Shown here in pieces: positions 9,322 through 19,845 of a DNA stretch of 32,547 nucleotides (position 1 is the stretch's first letter; the number at the start of each line of letters is the position of its first letter). Under the pieces are notes generated by a model. That model ran no database searches, had not been told where the DNA came from, and was given only the letters and a program-made list of their open reading frames with translations. The stretch comes from Treponema sp. GTDB taxonomy: Bacteria; Spirochaetota; Spirochaetia; Treponematales; Breznakiellaceae. The stretch is from contig JAISTO010000098.1 in assembly GCA_031272575.1 (NCBI GenBank), positions 1-32,547 of the forward strand, written 5' to 3'. The position numbers and the translations under genes were made by a program.

Positions 9322-10329
9322 ATGGTGAATATCCCGGACGCCGAACTCCTGCGCCTTATCAGGACCGAAGACCCGGAAGAAACCGAGGCGCTCTTCGCCG
9401 CGGCCCGCGCCGCGCGGGAGGCGCGCTATGGCAGGCGGGTCTTTTTCCGGGGGCTTATCGAGTTTTCAAACTACTGCAAAAATGACTGCCTCTACTGCGG
9501 CATCAGGCGGAGCAGGAGCAGCATAGAACGGTACCGCTTGAGCGAGGAGCGGATACTCGCATGCTGCCGCCTGGGGGACCTGCTCGGTTATAAAACCTTT
9601 GTCCTGCAAAGCGGGGAGGACCCCTGGTGGGACGACGCGCGGGTGACGGCGCTCGTCGCGGCGGTCCGGAGCGCTTTTCCCGATCACGCGATAACGCTCT
9701 CTTTGGGGGAAAGATCCCCCCGGGCCTTCGAGCGCTGGTTCCGCGCGGGCGCGAACCGCTACCTCCTGCGCCACGAGACCGCGGACGCGGAGCATTACGC
9801 CCGCCTGCACCCCGAGGGCATTACCCTGGCGTCGCGCAAGAAGTGCCTTTTCATGTTGAAAGAAATAGGCTACCAGGTGGGGGCGGGCTTCATGGTGGGG
9901 ACGCCCTTTCAAACGCCGGAACATTTGCTCGAAGACCTCCATTTTCTCCAGGAACTCCATCCCCACATGGCAGGCATAGGCCCCTTTATCCCGGCTGAGG
10001 ACACCCCCTTCGCCGCTTTCCCGGCGGGAAGCCTCGCGCAGAGCCTCCGCATGATCGCGCTCGTCCGCCTCCTGCTCCCGGACGCGCTCATTCCCGCCAC
10101 TACGGCGCTCGGTACCATCTCCCCGCTGGGCCGCGAACAAGGGCTCCGCGCCGGGGCCAACGTGGTGATGCCGAATCTGTCCCCCAGGGCGGTGCGGCCC
10201 CTCTACGCGCTCTACGACCACAAGATCTGCACCGGGGACGAGGCCGCGGAGTGCCGTTTCTGTCTGGAAGGCCGCATCCGCGGCGCGGGCTTCGAACCCG
10301 ACCTCAGCCGGGGTGACTGGACAGGATAA
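9322..10329 (+). CDS. hydE: [FeFe]-hydrogenase maturase HydE (radical SAM)
   Basis: The 335-residue protein aligns in motif order with HydE: RGLIEFSNYCKNDCLYCGIR carries the radical-SAM cluster cysteines C52-x3-C56-x2-C59, followed by TFVLQSGEDPWW, ITLSLGE, NRYLLRHETAD, GFMVGTPFQT, GIGPFIPAEDTPF, PATTALGTI and GANVVMPNLSP. A C-terminal cysteine set (KICTGDEAAECRFC) matches the second, non-essential cluster site. HydE works with HydF and HydG to build the 2Fe subcluster of [FeFe] hydrogenase. The start is ATG 9322; GTG 9325 is an alternative. It sits 5 bp after ahcY. No hydF, hydG or hydrogenase gene is in the window. The related biotin synthase and PylB are less likely because of the SGED and RHETAD motifs. 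Confidence 0.93.
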   Translation: MVNIPDAELLRLIRTEDPEETEALFAAARAAREARYGRRVFFRGLIEFSNYCKNDCLYCGIRRSRSSIERYRLSEERILACCRLGDLLGYKTFVLQSGEDPWWDDARVTALVAAVRSAFPDHAITLSLGERSPRAFERWFRAGANRYLLRHETADAEHYARLHPEGITLASRKKCLFMLKEIGYQVGAGFMVGTPFQTPEHLLEDLHFLQELHPHMAGIGPFIPAEDTPFAAFPAGSLAQSLRMIALVRLLLPDALIPATTALGTISPLGREQGLRAGANVVMPNLSPRAVRPLYALYDHKICTGDEAAECRFCLEGRIRGAGFEPDLSRGDWTG

Positions 10330-10359
10330 ACGCGCTTACGCGCCTCCCTCCCCCCCTCC

Positions 10360-10388
10360 TTGACAAAAGCGCCTAAAATCACTATAGT
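10360..10388 (+). promoter_or_regulatory. Promoter of pyrG, apparently leaderless
   Basis: TTGACA (10360-10365), a 17-nt spacer and TATAGT (10383-10388) form a near-consensus promoter. Only 8 nt (10389-10396) separate the -10 from ATG 10397, with no Shine-Dalgarno. C7 (10350-10356) plus TCC precede the -35 box. Confidence 0.85.
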
Positions 10389-10396
10389 TAAAACGT

Positions 10397-12025
10397 ATGA
10401 ACAAACTGATCTTCGTCTCCGGCGGGGTGTGCTCGAGCCTCGGCAAGGGGGTGGCGGCTTCTTCGCTGGGGGCGCTGCTCGAGGCGCGGGGGCTCAACGT
10501 GCGCATGGTCAAGTGCGACCCATACATCAACGTGGACGCGGGGACTATGAGTCCCTACCAGCACGGCGAGGTGTATGTCACCGATGACGGCGCGGAAACG
10601 GACCTCGACCTGGGGAACTACGCGCGCTTCACCTCCGGGCCCCTTTCCAAGGCCAACTCGATCACGACCGGGCAGGTCTACGACGCGGTTATCCAGAAGG
10701 AGCGGCAGGGCCGCTACCTGGGGCGCTGCGTACAGGTGATCCCGCACATTACGGACGAGATCAAGAGCCGCATACTCGCGGTCGCGCGGGAGGATCAGGA
10801 CACCGACATCGTCATTGTGGAGATCGGGGGCACGGTGGGGGACATCGAGTCTATCCCCTTTCTGGAGGCGGCGCGGCAGTTGATACACGAGTACGGCAAG
10901 ACGAACGCCATCTCCGTCCACCTTACCCTTATCCCCGAGGTCGCGGGCGGGGAACTGAAAACCAAGCCGACCCAGCACTCGGTCAAGGCCATGCAGGAGC
11001 AGGGCATACAGCCGGACGTGCTGATCTGCCGCGCGCCCGTCATGCTGGACGAGGCCATGCGCCGCAAGATCGCGCTCTTCTGCAATATCGAAAACGACGC
11101 GGTTTTTTCATCCTACGATGTCGATACCACCATCTACGAGATTCCCATCATCTTTTTTCAGCAGAAACTGGATCAGGTCGTGTTGAAAAAACTGGGGGTC
11201 GACGCGCGCCATGCGGACATCGACAAGTGGCGCTCGATGATGGAGCGCTTCCACGGCAGAACCGGCGCGGTGCGCATAGGCATAGTGGGCAAGTACATGG
11301 AACTGCACGACGCGTACAAGTCCGTCTACGAGGCGCTCTTTCACGCGGGGCTCGAGAACGCGGTCGAGGTGGAACTGGTCAAGATTGATTCGTCCCGGCT
11401 CGAAGATGCCCCCGCGGCCGAGGCGCTGCTCGACGCGGCGCCCGGGCTGGACGGCATCCTCGTGCCCGGGGGCTTCGGGCAGCGGGGCGTGAACGGCATG
11501 GTGCGGGCGGCCTGCTGGGCGCGGGAGCGCAAGGTGCCCTACCTCGGCATCTGCCTGGGTATGCAGATCATGGTGATCGACTGGGGCCGCAACGTGCTCG
11601 GCTGGGAGGATGCGGATTCGACCGAGTTCAACCACGACACGAAACACCCGGTGGTCAGTTTGATGGAAGAGCAGATCGACGTAAAAAACTACGGCGGCAC
11701 TATGCGGCTCGGCAAGTGGACCTCGATGGCGTCGCCCGGCTCGAAACTGCTCGCCGCGTACGGCGAGCGCATAGTGAGCGAGCGCCACCGGCACCGCTAC
11801 GAGTTCGCGAACCGCTGCCGCGCCGAGATGACGGCAAGCGGCCTCCTGCTCACGGGCTTCACCGAGGACGGCGGCCTGGTCGAATGCGTCGAGTGGCCGG
11901 AGCACCCCTGGGGCCTGGGGGTACAGTTTCACCCCGAGTTCAAATCCAAACCCACGAAAGCCGCCCCCCTCTTCCGCGATTTCATCGCCGCCGCCAAAGC
12001 CCACGCGAAGGGGGCCGCCAAATGA
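10397..12025 (+). CDS. pyrG: CTP synthase
   Basis: This 542-residue enzyme aminates UTP to CTP using glutamine and ATP, the last step of pyrimidine nucleotide synthesis. The synthetase domain begins KLIFVSGGVCSSLGKGVAASSLG and contains KCDPYINVDAGTMSPYQHGEV and GGTVGDIES. The C-terminal class I glutaminase domain has the oxyanion region LVPGGFGQRG, nucleophile C386 in GICLGMQ, and the His/Glu pair in VQFHPEFKSKP. Length and motifs are normal. The start follows directly from the family N-terminus and lies 8 nt after the -10 box. Its stop overlaps the start of the LptC-like gene by ATGA, implying coupled translation. Confidence 0.98.
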   Translation: MNKLIFVSGGVCSSLGKGVAASSLGALLEARGLNVRMVKCDPYINVDAGTMSPYQHGEVYVTDDGAETDLDLGNYARFTSGPLSKANSITTGQVYDAVIQKERQGRYLGRCVQVIPHITDEIKSRILAVAREDQDTDIVIVEIGGTVGDIESIPFLEAARQLIHEYGKTNAISVHLTLIPEVAGGELKTKPTQHSVKAMQEQGIQPDVLICRAPVMLDEAMRRKIALFCNIENDAVFSSYDVDTTIYEIPIIFFQQKLDQVVLKKLGVDARHADIDKWRSMMERFHGRTGAVRIGIVGKYMELHDAYKSVYEALFHAGLENAVEVELVKIDSSRLEDAPAAEALLDAAPGLDGILVPGGFGQRGVNGMVRAACWARERKVPYLGICLGMQIMVIDWGRNVLGWEDADSTEFNHDTKHPVVSLMEEQIDVKNYGGTMRLGKWTSMASPGSKLLAAYGERIVSERHRHRYEFANRCRAEMTASGLLLTGFTEDGGLVECVEWPEHPWGLGVQFHPEFKSKPTKAAPLFRDFIAAAKAHAKGAAK

Positions 12026-12765
12026 CGCCGCGCCCTCTCGCCCAAGCCGCGCATCCCAGAGCACCGCTCGCCATCCTGCTCGCCGCCCTCGCACTCCTCG
12101 CCGCCGCCTGTTCTTTCGACTACGGCAACAACGAAACGGGCGAGAGCACGCTCCCGGACATCACGATGGAGACGGTCGAGTACGTACGGGTGCGCGGCGG
12201 GGATCCGCTGCTGCGGTTCAAGGCGGGGAAGGCGGAGCGCTACGAAAAAAAGCAAAAGATGGAACTGGAGCAATGCACATTCGAGCAGTTCGGGGATGAA
12301 ACCGAGGTGAACGCGAGCGGCGAGGCCGGCGCCGCGTCGGTGGAACTGGATACCGGCAACATCAAAATGGAAAAGGGTGTGCGCATCGACGTAAAGTCCG
12401 AAGACATCATCATAGAGACTGAAGAACTCAGTTGGAAGGACAAGGAGCGCATCCTCGCGGGCGGGGAAAACGCCGAGGTGGTGATTCAGCGTTCCGAGGG
12501 GACCTACTTTACCGGCCGGAGCTTTTCCGCCAACGCGCGGGAGCGCACCTGGACCTTCACGGGCGAGGTGGAGGGGCGCTACGTCCACCTCGAAGAGGGC
12601 GAAGAGAAAGAGACGGGCGAAGTCGGCGCGCGCCGCCCGATCTCCACGGAGCGCCCGAGCGCGGAGACGCCGGCAGCACCGGCAGCGCCCGCCGGCGCGA
12701 AGCCGGGCGAGGCGAAGAGCGGCGCGGACGACGAACTCGAGTTGGACCCCGACGCCGGGAAGTAG
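12022..12765 (+). CDS. LptC-like (DUF1239) lipoprotein
   Basis: This 247-residue protein has a lipoprotein signal: a basic start, hydrophobic LAILLAALALLAAAC and a cysteine followed by SFDYG. The body (residues about 45-195) is a beta-rich repeat pattern (ERYEKKQKMELEQCTFEQF, GNIKMEKGVRIDVKSEDIIIETEELSWKDKERIL) like the LptC/LptA jelly-roll that shuttles lipid across the periplasm; the Pro/Ala/Glu-rich tail is low complexity. I call it LptC-like with moderate certainty, since beta-jellyroll lipoproteins are divergent. The start at 12022 was chosen because it overlaps the pyrG stop (ATGA) and leads straight into the signal peptide; the longer in-frame opening runs inside pyrG. No lptA or lptB is adjacent; a terminator and a convergent gene follow. 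Confidence 0.7.
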   Translation: MTPRPLAQAAHPRAPLAILLAALALLAAACSFDYGNNETGESTLPDITMETVEYVRVRGGDPLLRFKAGKAERYEKKQKMELEQCTFEQFGDETEVNASGEAGAASVELDTGNIKMEKGVRIDVKSEDIIIETEELSWKDKERILAGGENAEVVIQRSEGTYFTGRSFSANARERTWTFTGEVEGRYVHLEEGEEKETGEVGARRPISTERPSAETPAAPAAPAGAKPGEAKSGADDELELDPDAGK

Positions 12766-12805
12766 GGCTGTTTGCCGGGCTTCCCCGAGCCCGGCAAACT
12801 CCTAC
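12762..12805. terminator. Bidirectional hairpin between the lptC-like gene and the rubrerythrin gene
   Basis: A perfect 12-bp stem, GTTTGCCGGGCT (12770-12781) with AGCCCGGCAAAC (12788-12799), closes a 6-nt loop. An outer GTAGG/CCTAC pair (12762-12766 / 12801-12805) extends it into both stop codons. It lies between convergent genes. It lacks a long T tract on either side. Confidence 0.8.
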
Positions 12806-13362
12806 CCGAAGTAGCGTTTCAGCAGCCCGCGGAACCCCGCGCAGTGGCGGGCCTCGTCGCGGGCCATCTCGTGCACCGAGTCGTGGATAGCGTCGTAGCC
12901 GCGCTCTTTCGCGCGCTTTGCGATGTCCGTCTTGCCGGCGCAGGCGCCGAATTCCGCCTCGACGCGCATTTCGAGATTTTTGCGGGTGCTGTCACTCAGT
13001 ACCTCGCCGAGCATTTCCCCAAAACGGGCGGCGTGTTCCGCTTCCTCGAAGGCATAGCGCCTGTATGCCTCGGCGATTTCGGGGTAGCCTTCCCGTTCCG
13101 CGGCGCGTGACATGGCAAGATACATTCCCACCTCGGTGCATTCGCCGGTAAAGTGCGTACGCAGGTCATTTTTGATGTCATCCTCGACGTCCCCGGCAAT
13201 GCCGAGGCTGTGCACGGCGGCAAAAGCCGCGGCGTCTTGCGCGGCGCCGGCAGCGCCCTGTTCCTGAAACTTTGACGCGGGAGCCTTGCACTGCGGACAC
13301 TGCGCGGGAGGCTCCGAGCCGGTGTGCACGTATCCGCACACCGAACAAACCCATTTTTTCAT
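12802..13362 (-). CDS. Reverse rubrerythrin (N-terminal rubredoxin domain)
   Basis: This 186-residue cytosolic non-haem iron protein has a rubredoxin-like Fe(SCys)4 domain first (WVCSVCGY ... CPQCKAP) and a four-helix di-iron domain after it (THFTGECTEVGMYLAMSRAAEREG, FEEAEHAARFGEML, EAEFGA, DEARHCAGFRGLL). The rubredoxin-first order marks the reverse rubrerythrins, which reduce hydrogen peroxide in anaerobes using electrons relayed from NAD(P)H via rubredoxin partners. All expected iron ligands appear present. I placed the start at 13362 (MKKWVCSVCGY) because AAGGAG lies 7 nt upstream; the longer reading frame adds an unrelated leader. It is a single-gene unit facing the lptC-like gene and divergent from the M18 peptidase gene, fitting an oxidative stress defence role. 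Confidence 0.93.
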   Translation of the reverse strand: MKKWVCSVCGYVHTGSEPPAQCPQCKAPASKFQEQGAAGAAQDAAAFAAVHSLGIAGDVEDDIKNDLRTHFTGECTEVGMYLAMSRAAEREGYPEIAEAYRRYAFEEAEHAARFGEMLGEVLSDSTRKNLEMRVEAEFGACAGKTDIAKRAKERGYDAIHDSVHEMARDEARHCAGFRGLLKRYFG

Positions 13363-13377
13363 TTTACTCTCCTTATG

Positions 13378-13406
13378 ACAATAACAACGAAGATGCGAAA
13401 AGGCAA
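13378..13406 (-). promoter_or_regulatory. Promoter of the rubrerythrin gene
   Basis: On the minus strand, TTGCCT (13406-13401) and TATTGT (13383-13378) are spaced by 17 nt and lead to AAGGAG and ATG 13362. Unlike most promoters here, it has no C run next to the -35 box. I see no obvious operator palindrome. Confidence 0.55.
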
Positions 13407-13434
13407 CATTTTTTGGCGTTACCCCATCCACCCC

Positions 13435-13464
13435 TTGACCCCCAAGCCGCTGTCATCCTATACT
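13435..13464 (+). promoter_or_regulatory. Promoter of the M18 aminopeptidase gene
   Basis: TTGACC (13435-13440) is preceded directly by C4 and followed, after 18 nt, by TATACT (13459-13464). AGGAG (13472-13476) then stands 5 nt before ATG 13482. Confidence 0.7.
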
Positions 13465-13481
13465 CGACCCCAGGAGCATAT

Positions 13482-14987
13482 ATGCCGAAAAAAACTATCA
13501 GCACGGATGCCGCGGAGGGCGGCAAAAAAACAAAGGGCAAAACTTTGCAGGAGAAACTCTGCATCTCGCTAAAAACCTGTTGGGATGGTCTGAGCGCGGA
13601 GGAGGCGCGGCGCTGCCAGGACTTCGCCGACGACTACAAGCGTTTTCTCGATAGGGGGAAGACGGAGCGGGAGTGCGCCGCGTTGTGCGCCGCGCGGTTG
13701 GAAAAGGCGGGCTTTGTCAACCTTGACACCCTGCCGCCCAAAAAGCGCCTCGGAGCGGGGGATAGGGTCTACCGCTCTGTGCGGGGCAAGTCTATCCTCG
13801 CGGCCGTCATCGGGAAGGCGCCGCCCGCGCGGGGCCTCAACATCCTGGGGGCGCACATCGACTCGCCCCGCATCGACCTGAAAACCAACCCGCTCTACGA
13901 GGACTCGGATCTCGCGTTCCTCGACACCCACTACTACGGGGGTATAAAGCACTACCAGTGGACCGCGATCCCTCTGGCGCTGCACGGCCTGATCATCGAC
14001 AAGGCGGGGAAGCCGCACCCGATCACGGTCGGCGAGGAGCCGGGGGACCCGGTCTTCACGATTACGGACCTCCTGCCTCACCTCGCGCGGGATCAGATGG
14101 CGAAGAAGGCCAGCGAGTTCATTGACGGCGAGGGGCTCGATATCCTTGCCGGGTCCCGGCCCTTCAGCGAGGGGGACAGGGGAAAAGACGACAAGTTGAA
14201 GGACCGGGTAAAACTCTTCTGCCTGAATTTGCTGCACGACGCGTACGGCATTACCGAGGAGGATTTCGCGTCGGGCGAGATCGAGTTCGTGCCCGCGTTC
14301 AGGGCCTCGGACCTCGGCTTCGACCGCAGCATGGTCGGCGCGTACGGCCAGGACGACCGCTCCTGCGCGTTCGCGGCGCTTCATGCATTGCTCGAGACCG
14401 CGGGCCCGGCAAAAAAGGCCGCGCCCCCGGCCCGGACTATCCTCTGCTACCTCAGCGACAAAGAGGAGATCGGCTCGATGGGGAACACGGGCGCGGAATC
14501 CCGCGCCTTCGAGAACTTCATTGCCGACCTCTGCGAGTTGACGGAGAGCGACTGCGGCCCGCGCCTTGTGCGGGACGCGCTCGCCCGCTCCGCCATGCTC
14601 TCCGCAGACGTGAACGCGGCCTACGACCCGACCCACAGCGACGTGTTTGACAAAAAAACCTCCTCGTTCTTCGGGAAGGGGCTTGCGCTGTCAAAGTTCA
14701 CCGGCAGGGGGGGCAAGTACGGCGGCAGCGAGGCCAACGCGGAGTTTTACCGCAGGGTGCAGCTCATCCTGAACGACAACAAGGTGCAATGGCAGTTCGG
14801 CGAACTCGGCAAGGTGGACAAGGGCGGGGGCGGCACCATCGCCCAGCATGCGGCCAACCTCGGCATCGAGGTGCTCGACTGCGGCATCCCGGTGCTCTCG
14901 ATGCACTCGCCCTTCGAGGTCATAAGCAAGGTTGACCTCTACACCGCGTTCCGGGGCTACAAGGCGTTTCTGCAAGAGTGCAGGTAG
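13482..14987 (+). CDS. M18 family aminopeptidase (zinc/cobalt metallopeptidase)
   Basis: This 501-residue enzyme removes N-terminal residues from peptides in the cytosol, often preferring acidic or hydrophobic ends. M18 signatures are present: GAHIDSPRIDLK with the first metal histidine, LSDKEEIGSMGNTGAES with the catalytic/metal glutamates, SADVNAAYDPTHSD, FTGRGGKYGGSEANAEF and the C-terminal SMHSPFEVISKVD with the last metal histidine. The start at 13482 is set by AGGAG 5 nt upstream and the promoter just before it; reading further upstream passes through the promoter. The N-terminus has a Lys/Gly-rich segment ahead of the catalytic domain, making it slightly longer than average. The aminotransferase gene follows 10 bp downstream in an operon. 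Confidence 0.94.
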   Translation: MPKKTISTDAAEGGKKTKGKTLQEKLCISLKTCWDGLSAEEARRCQDFADDYKRFLDRGKTERECAALCAARLEKAGFVNLDTLPPKKRLGAGDRVYRSVRGKSILAAVIGKAPPARGLNILGAHIDSPRIDLKTNPLYEDSDLAFLDTHYYGGIKHYQWTAIPLALHGLIIDKAGKPHPITVGEEPGDPVFTITDLLPHLARDQMAKKASEFIDGEGLDILAGSRPFSEGDRGKDDKLKDRVKLFCLNLLHDAYGITEEDFASGEIEFVPAFRASDLGFDRSMVGAYGQDDRSCAFAALHALLETAGPAKKAAPPARTILCYLSDKEEIGSMGNTGAESRAFENFIADLCELTESDCGPRLVRDALARSAMLSADVNAAYDPTHSDVFDKKTSSFFGKGLALSKFTGRGGKYGGSEANAEFYRRVQLILNDNKVQWQFGELGKVDKGGGGTIAQHAANLGIEVLDCGIPVLSMHSPFEVISKVDLYTAFRGYKAFLQECR

Positions 14988-14997
14988 AGGAGGAACG

Positions 14998-16209
14998 ATG
15001 ATAGCACACGCGATACGGGACGCGCTGTCGTCCCAGTCGATGATTCGCAAGATGTTCGAGGAGGGCGCGGCCCTGAAGAAACAGCACGGGCCGGATAAGG
15101 TCTTCGATTTCTCGCTGGGCAACCCGGACCTCGAGCCGCCGCCCGCTTTCCACCGCGTTTTTTTGCGCCTCGCCAAGGAGGACAAAAAAGGCTCGCATGG
15201 CTATATGCCCAACGCGGGTTTCAGCGAGGTGCGGGAGGCGCTGGCCAAGAAGACCGCCGCGGAGCAGCAGGTGGACCTCGACGGCGCCTCTATCGTCATG
15301 TCGGTGGGGGCCGCCGGCGCGCTCAACACGATCTTCAAGGCGATCCTGAACCCGGACGACGAGGTAATCGTCACGGCGCCGTACTTCATGGAGTACCGCG
15401 CATACGTGGGAAACTACCGCGGCATCCTGGTCGAGGCGCCGTCGGGGCCGGGCTTTTCGCTCGACGCCGCGGCCATAGCGCGCAAACTGTCACCCAAAAC
15501 CGCCGCGGTGCTGATCAACTCGCCGAACAACCCCACCGGGCGCATCTACCCGCCCGAAGACCTTGCCGCGCTTGCCGAAGTCCTCCGCGGCCACGCGAAA
15601 AAAACCGGCCGGGCGCCCTATCTGCTCTCCGACGAGCCCTACCGCGACCTCAGTTACGGTACGCCCGTGCCGCCGGTGCTCTCCGCGTACGAGAACGCCA
15701 TCGTCGCAAGTTCCTACTCGAAGAGCCTCTCCCTGCCGGGCGAGCGCATCGGCTTCATCGCGGTGGGGCCGGCCGCGGAGGAGCGCGAGGCCCTGCTCGG
15801 GGCCCTCATCTACGCGACGCGTATCCTCGGCTTCGTGAACGCGCCCGCGCTCATGCAGCGCATCGTCGCGGAACTCACCCTGGCAAAGGTGGACATCGCC
15901 GTCTATGCCCGCCGCAGGGCCGCCTTCACCGCCATCCTCGACTCCTCCGGCATCGAGTACGCCAAGCCGGAGGGCGCGTTCTACCTCTTCGTGAAAGTGC
16001 CCCCCCGCAAAGCGGCCCCGGAAGCCGCCGCGGCGGTATCCGCCGCCGACGACCGCGCCTTCAGCGAGCACCTGAAGCGCTTCCTCATCCTGGGGGTGCC
16101 GGGCTCCGGCTTCGCCTGCCCCGGCTGGATCCGCTTCGCCTACTGCGTGGACGAAAAGGTCATCCACGCGGCGGGGGATGCCTTCCGCGCCGCGCTCGCG
16201 GAGTGGTAG
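14998..16209 (+). CDS. Class I/II pyridoxal-phosphate aminotransferase (aspartate-aminotransferase-like)
   Basis: This 403-residue PLP enzyme of fold type I transfers amino groups between an amino acid and a 2-oxo acid. Visible motifs are FSLGNPDLEPP, GYMPNAGFSEVR, the cofactor-binding MSVGAAGALN and PYFMEY, INSPNNPTGRIY, LLSDEPYRDLSY, and the Schiff-base lysine K242 in SSYSKSLSLPGERIGF. The tail, with EGAFYLFVKVP and GFACPGWIRFAYC, contains the substrate carboxylate-binding arginine. Substrate specificity cannot be read from sequence. GAGGAGG lies just before ATG 14998, 10 bp after the M18 gene; together they suggest peptide breakdown feeding amino-acid metabolism. A C7 run occurs at 16000-16006 within the coding region. 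Confidence 0.9.
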   Translation: MIAHAIRDALSSQSMIRKMFEEGAALKKQHGPDKVFDFSLGNPDLEPPPAFHRVFLRLAKEDKKGSHGYMPNAGFSEVREALAKKTAAEQQVDLDGASIVMSVGAAGALNTIFKAILNPDDEVIVTAPYFMEYRAYVGNYRGILVEAPSGPGFSLDAAAIARKLSPKTAAVLINSPNNPTGRIYPPEDLAALAEVLRGHAKKTGRAPYLLSDEPYRDLSYGTPVPPVLSAYENAIVASSYSKSLSLPGERIGFIAVGPAAEEREALLGALIYATRILGFVNAPALMQRIVAELTLAKVDIAVYARRRAAFTAILDSSGIEYAKPEGAFYLFVKVPPRKAAPEAAAAVSAADDRAFSEHLKRFLILGVPGSGFACPGWIRFAYCVDEKVIHAAGDAFRAALAEW

Positions 16210-16228
16210 GGGAGGGGAGCAGGGTCCC

Positions 16229-16258
16229 TTGCATATCTTCCCCGCTTTCTGCTAGTAT
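16229..16258 (+). promoter_or_regulatory. Probable promoter of the ABC-F gene
   Basis: TTGCAT (16229-16234), preceded by CCC, and TAGTAT (16253-16258) are separated by 18 nt. AAGGAG (16266-16271) then precedes GTG 16279. The match is weaker than at neighbouring promoters. Confidence 0.5.
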
Positions 16259-16278
16259 CCCCCTTAAGGAGCACACTG

Positions 16279-19307
<3,029 letters not shown>

Positions 19308-19314
19308 GCAGGGG

Positions 19315-19343
19315 CCCTATCCTCCCCTCTGGGGAGGATAGGG
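19315..19343. terminator. Bidirectional hairpin between eno and cheX
   Basis: A perfect 13-bp stem, CCCTATCCTCCCC (19315-19327) and GGGGAGGATAGGG (19331-19343), closes a TCT loop. It lies between two convergent stop codons (19307 and 19351). No T tract follows on either strand. Confidence 0.8.
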
Positions 19344-19350
19344 GACGTCC

Positions 19351-19836
19351 CTACGCCCGTTCCCGAATTACCACGTTGATTTCGAGTGTGCCGTCCGCGC
19401 CGCCTGCCCCCAGTTGCATGGGGACGCTAAGAGCCTCGATGCCCTTGCCCAGGTTGCTTGACACCTCCATGTTATCCCCGGTGAAGAGCGCCGGCGGGGT
19501 CAGGTCGAAGCGGAAGCCCAGGCCGTGCAGTTTGGTCACCGCCTGCGCGGTGATCATGTTGGCGAGTTCCTGTATCGTCGCCTTTGCCATGTCGTCCAGC
19601 GCGGAAAAATCCTCGCCGTTCATGGCGCTGACGACGTAGAGCGCCGTCTTTTGGTCCATGTCGAAGATCACGCGGCCTTCCACATCGCCGGCAAGCCCCA
19701 CCAGCGCCGCGACCCCCCGTATCGCCATGCTCGAGGGCTTCAGGTACAGTTCGCCCCGTTTCACGTCCGTGCCGAGCACCTCTTTGAGGACGCCGAGCGC
19801 GGACTCGACGAAGGGGTTGATATATTCTACTCTCAT
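19351..19836 (-). CDS. cheX: CheX, CheY-phosphate phosphatase
   Basis: This 161-residue CheC/CheX/FliY-family protein removes phosphate from CheY-P in the cytoplasm, resetting the flagellar switch signal. The family ExxN catalytic motif is seen in ATIQELANMITAQ. The start MRVEYINPFVESA follows AGGAAAGGAAC, with 9 nt between the CheW-CheR stop and ATG 19836. In other treponemes, as I recall, the order is cheA-cheW-cheX-cheY; here cheX is last and eno lies beyond the terminator, so cheY must be elsewhere. Size and motif agree with the spirochaetal CheX type. Confidence 0.92.
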   Translation of the reverse strand: MRVEYINPFVESALGVLKEVLGTDVKRGELYLKPSSMAIRGVAALVGLAGDVEGRVIFDMDQKTALYVVSAMNGEDFSALDDMAKATIQELANMITAQAVTKLHGLGFRFDLTPPALFTGDNMEVSSNLGKGIEALSVPMQLGAGGADGTLEINVVIRERA

Positions 19837-19845
19837 GTTCCTTTC